Translations under genes and position numbers: made by a program | Part shown: one piece after another, positions 4,398 to 5,167 of the stretch | How positions within the stretch are numbered: the stretch's first letter is position 1 | Layout of the letters: each line of letters opens with the position of its first letter | Notes under the pieces: model-generated | Told to the model about the DNA's origin: nothing | The model's input: the letters and a program-made list of their open reading frames with translations, nothing else | The model's database searches: none | Source: Thermoleophilaceae bacterium | GTDB lineage: Bacteria > Actinomycetota > Thermoleophilia > Solirubrobacterales > Thermoleophilaceae | DNA: 5,167 nucleotides | Direction: 5' to 3' | Assembly (NCBI GenBank): GCA_013813135.1 | Contig: JACCSF010000313.1 | Coordinates: 1 to 5,167, forward strand

Positions 4398-5167
4398 CTA
4401 TCTCGGGGGGAACTGCGAGTTGGGGACGGGGTCCTCGAGGTTGGCGGTCGGCGGGTCGGCGGTGAAGCCGATGACCGCACAGTTGATGTCAACGCCGACG
4501 GACCCGTAGGGCGCGGGCTCGCCGGTCGCCGGGTCGACGCCCGTGAGCAGGTCGGGCCGGGTCGCCGCCAAGTTGAAGACGACGTTCTCGTCGATCTGGC
4601 GCTTGTTGAGTCCGCCCTTTACCGCCTTGTCGGTCCACAGTCCGAGCTGGGCATCCCAGAGGGGGCTGTAGGCGTTGGCGTGCCGCGGATCGCGGAGCGT
4701 CGGGAAGTCGCCGAACACGTTCAGCAGATCACCGCCGCGGCGCAGGCTCTGGATCAGCGCCTTGTTGTCCGCGGAGGCGTCCTCGCTGCCGTGACCATCG
4801 AGCATCAGGTGCTGGAACCCCTGGGACTGCCGGTTGCGGCGACCAGTCTGGCCGTTGATGAAGCCGAACAGCCGTTCACGCGCGGAGCCGAGGAAGTCGT
4901 CGCCGCCGTTGTAGGCCGCGCGGTCGAGCGCGGGGACGTAGGTCGCGCGCTCCAGCACCGCTGTCAGTGGCTGACCGGCGTCCGTGCTCAGGTAGATGAT
5001 CGGCTCGCCGGCGTCAAAGCCCTTAATGAACAGCATGTCGACCCACGACTCCAGGAACTTGCCCGGGGGTGAGGGCGGCGCGATGTGGACGCCGAGGACC
5101 CGATCGCTCGTGTTGATGTGGTTGTGCACGTCGAAGTCGCGATCGCCGACGGCCACGATCGGCGCGC
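4398..5167 (-). CDS. Uncharacterised protein, C-terminal part (N-terminus beyond window)
   Basis: The frame is open to the window end and stops at TAG 4398-4400. The GTG at 5156 sits inside it, but codons Ala-Pro-Ile precede that GTG without a stop, so I read the gene as entering from the right, with 255 residues visible. Numbered from that GTG codon, visible features are FDVHNHINTSDRVLGVHIAPP (8-28), EPIIYLSTDAGQPL (51-64), ATYVPALDRAAYNGGDDFLGSARERLFGFINGQTG (71-105), a DGHGSED turn (120-126), YSPLWDAQLGLWT (163-175), and GSVGVDINCAVIGFT near the end (218-232). There are no membrane segments or catalytic motifs I can name. The many Gly/Pro/Asn turns and YSPLW segment remind me of secreted proteins of unknown function in actinobacteria, but a signal peptide would lie outside the window. 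I do not assign a function. It is codirectional with lysR, 140 bp upstream of it, and separated by GC-rich hairpins, so probably a separate unit. Confidence 0.85.
   Translation of the reverse strand, partial: APIVAVGDRDFDVHNHINTSDRVLGVHIAPPSPPGKFLESWVDMLFIKGFDAGEPIIYLSTDAGQPLTAVLERATYVPALDRAAYNGGDDFLGSARERLFGFINGQTGRRNRQSQGFQHLMLDGHGSEDASADNKALIQSLRRGGDLLNVFGDFPTLRDPRHANAYSPLWDAQLGLWTDKAVKGGLNKRQIDENVVFNLAATRPDLLTGVDPATGEPAPYGSVGVDINCAVIGFTADPPTANLEDPVPNSQFPPR

Overview
The window is very GC-rich and reads almost entirely on the minus strand. The protein families and codon use suggest a high-GC actinobacterium. The sigma-factor remnant at the left edge (a TKVNR/LTEGRRAFLRR helix followed by an HxxxCxxC zinc-finger tail) resembles a sigma-factor type I associate with Thermoleophilia/Solirubrobacterales. 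That placement comes from memory of the family, not from a search.

Layout from left to right. Positions 1-288 hold the C-terminal part of a sigma-70/zinc-finger fusion on the minus strand; its recognisable sequence stops abruptly at about 285-288. After about 120 bases of unassigned sequence comes the 3' part of a tRNA-Arg(ACG) gene on the plus strand (406-452), with no recognisable 5' half. This is the usual footprint of integration at a tRNA gene. Positions 453-602 hold no gene I can support.

The core is a minus-strand set of three genes: a LysR-family regulator (4257 to 3307), then after 134 bp a glycoside hydrolase family 15 enzyme of the glucoamylase/trehalase type (3172 to 1382), then a classical short-chain dehydrogenase most like glucose 1-dehydrogenase (1385 to 603). 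The hydrolase stop and dehydrogenase start overlap as ATGA, with a strong Shine-Dalgarno just upstream, so the two are probably translationally coupled. A plausible joint role is release of glucose from an alpha-glucan or trehalose by the GH15 enzyme and NAD(P)-dependent oxidation of that glucose by the dehydrogenase, possibly under LysR control. A perfect 17-bp dyad sits 53 bp upstream of the LysR start and is a good candidate for its autoregulatory operator.

The right edge (4398-5167) is the C-terminal part of an unrecognised protein, cut by the window end. GC-rich hairpins without a U-tract lie between it and lysR.

I found no CRISPR array, no recognisable transposase or integrase, no rRNA and no obvious defence system. 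The most unusual parts are the sigma-factor/tRNA junction at the left, the LysR dyad, and a 13-bp inverted repeat that brackets the GH15-dehydrogenase pair.
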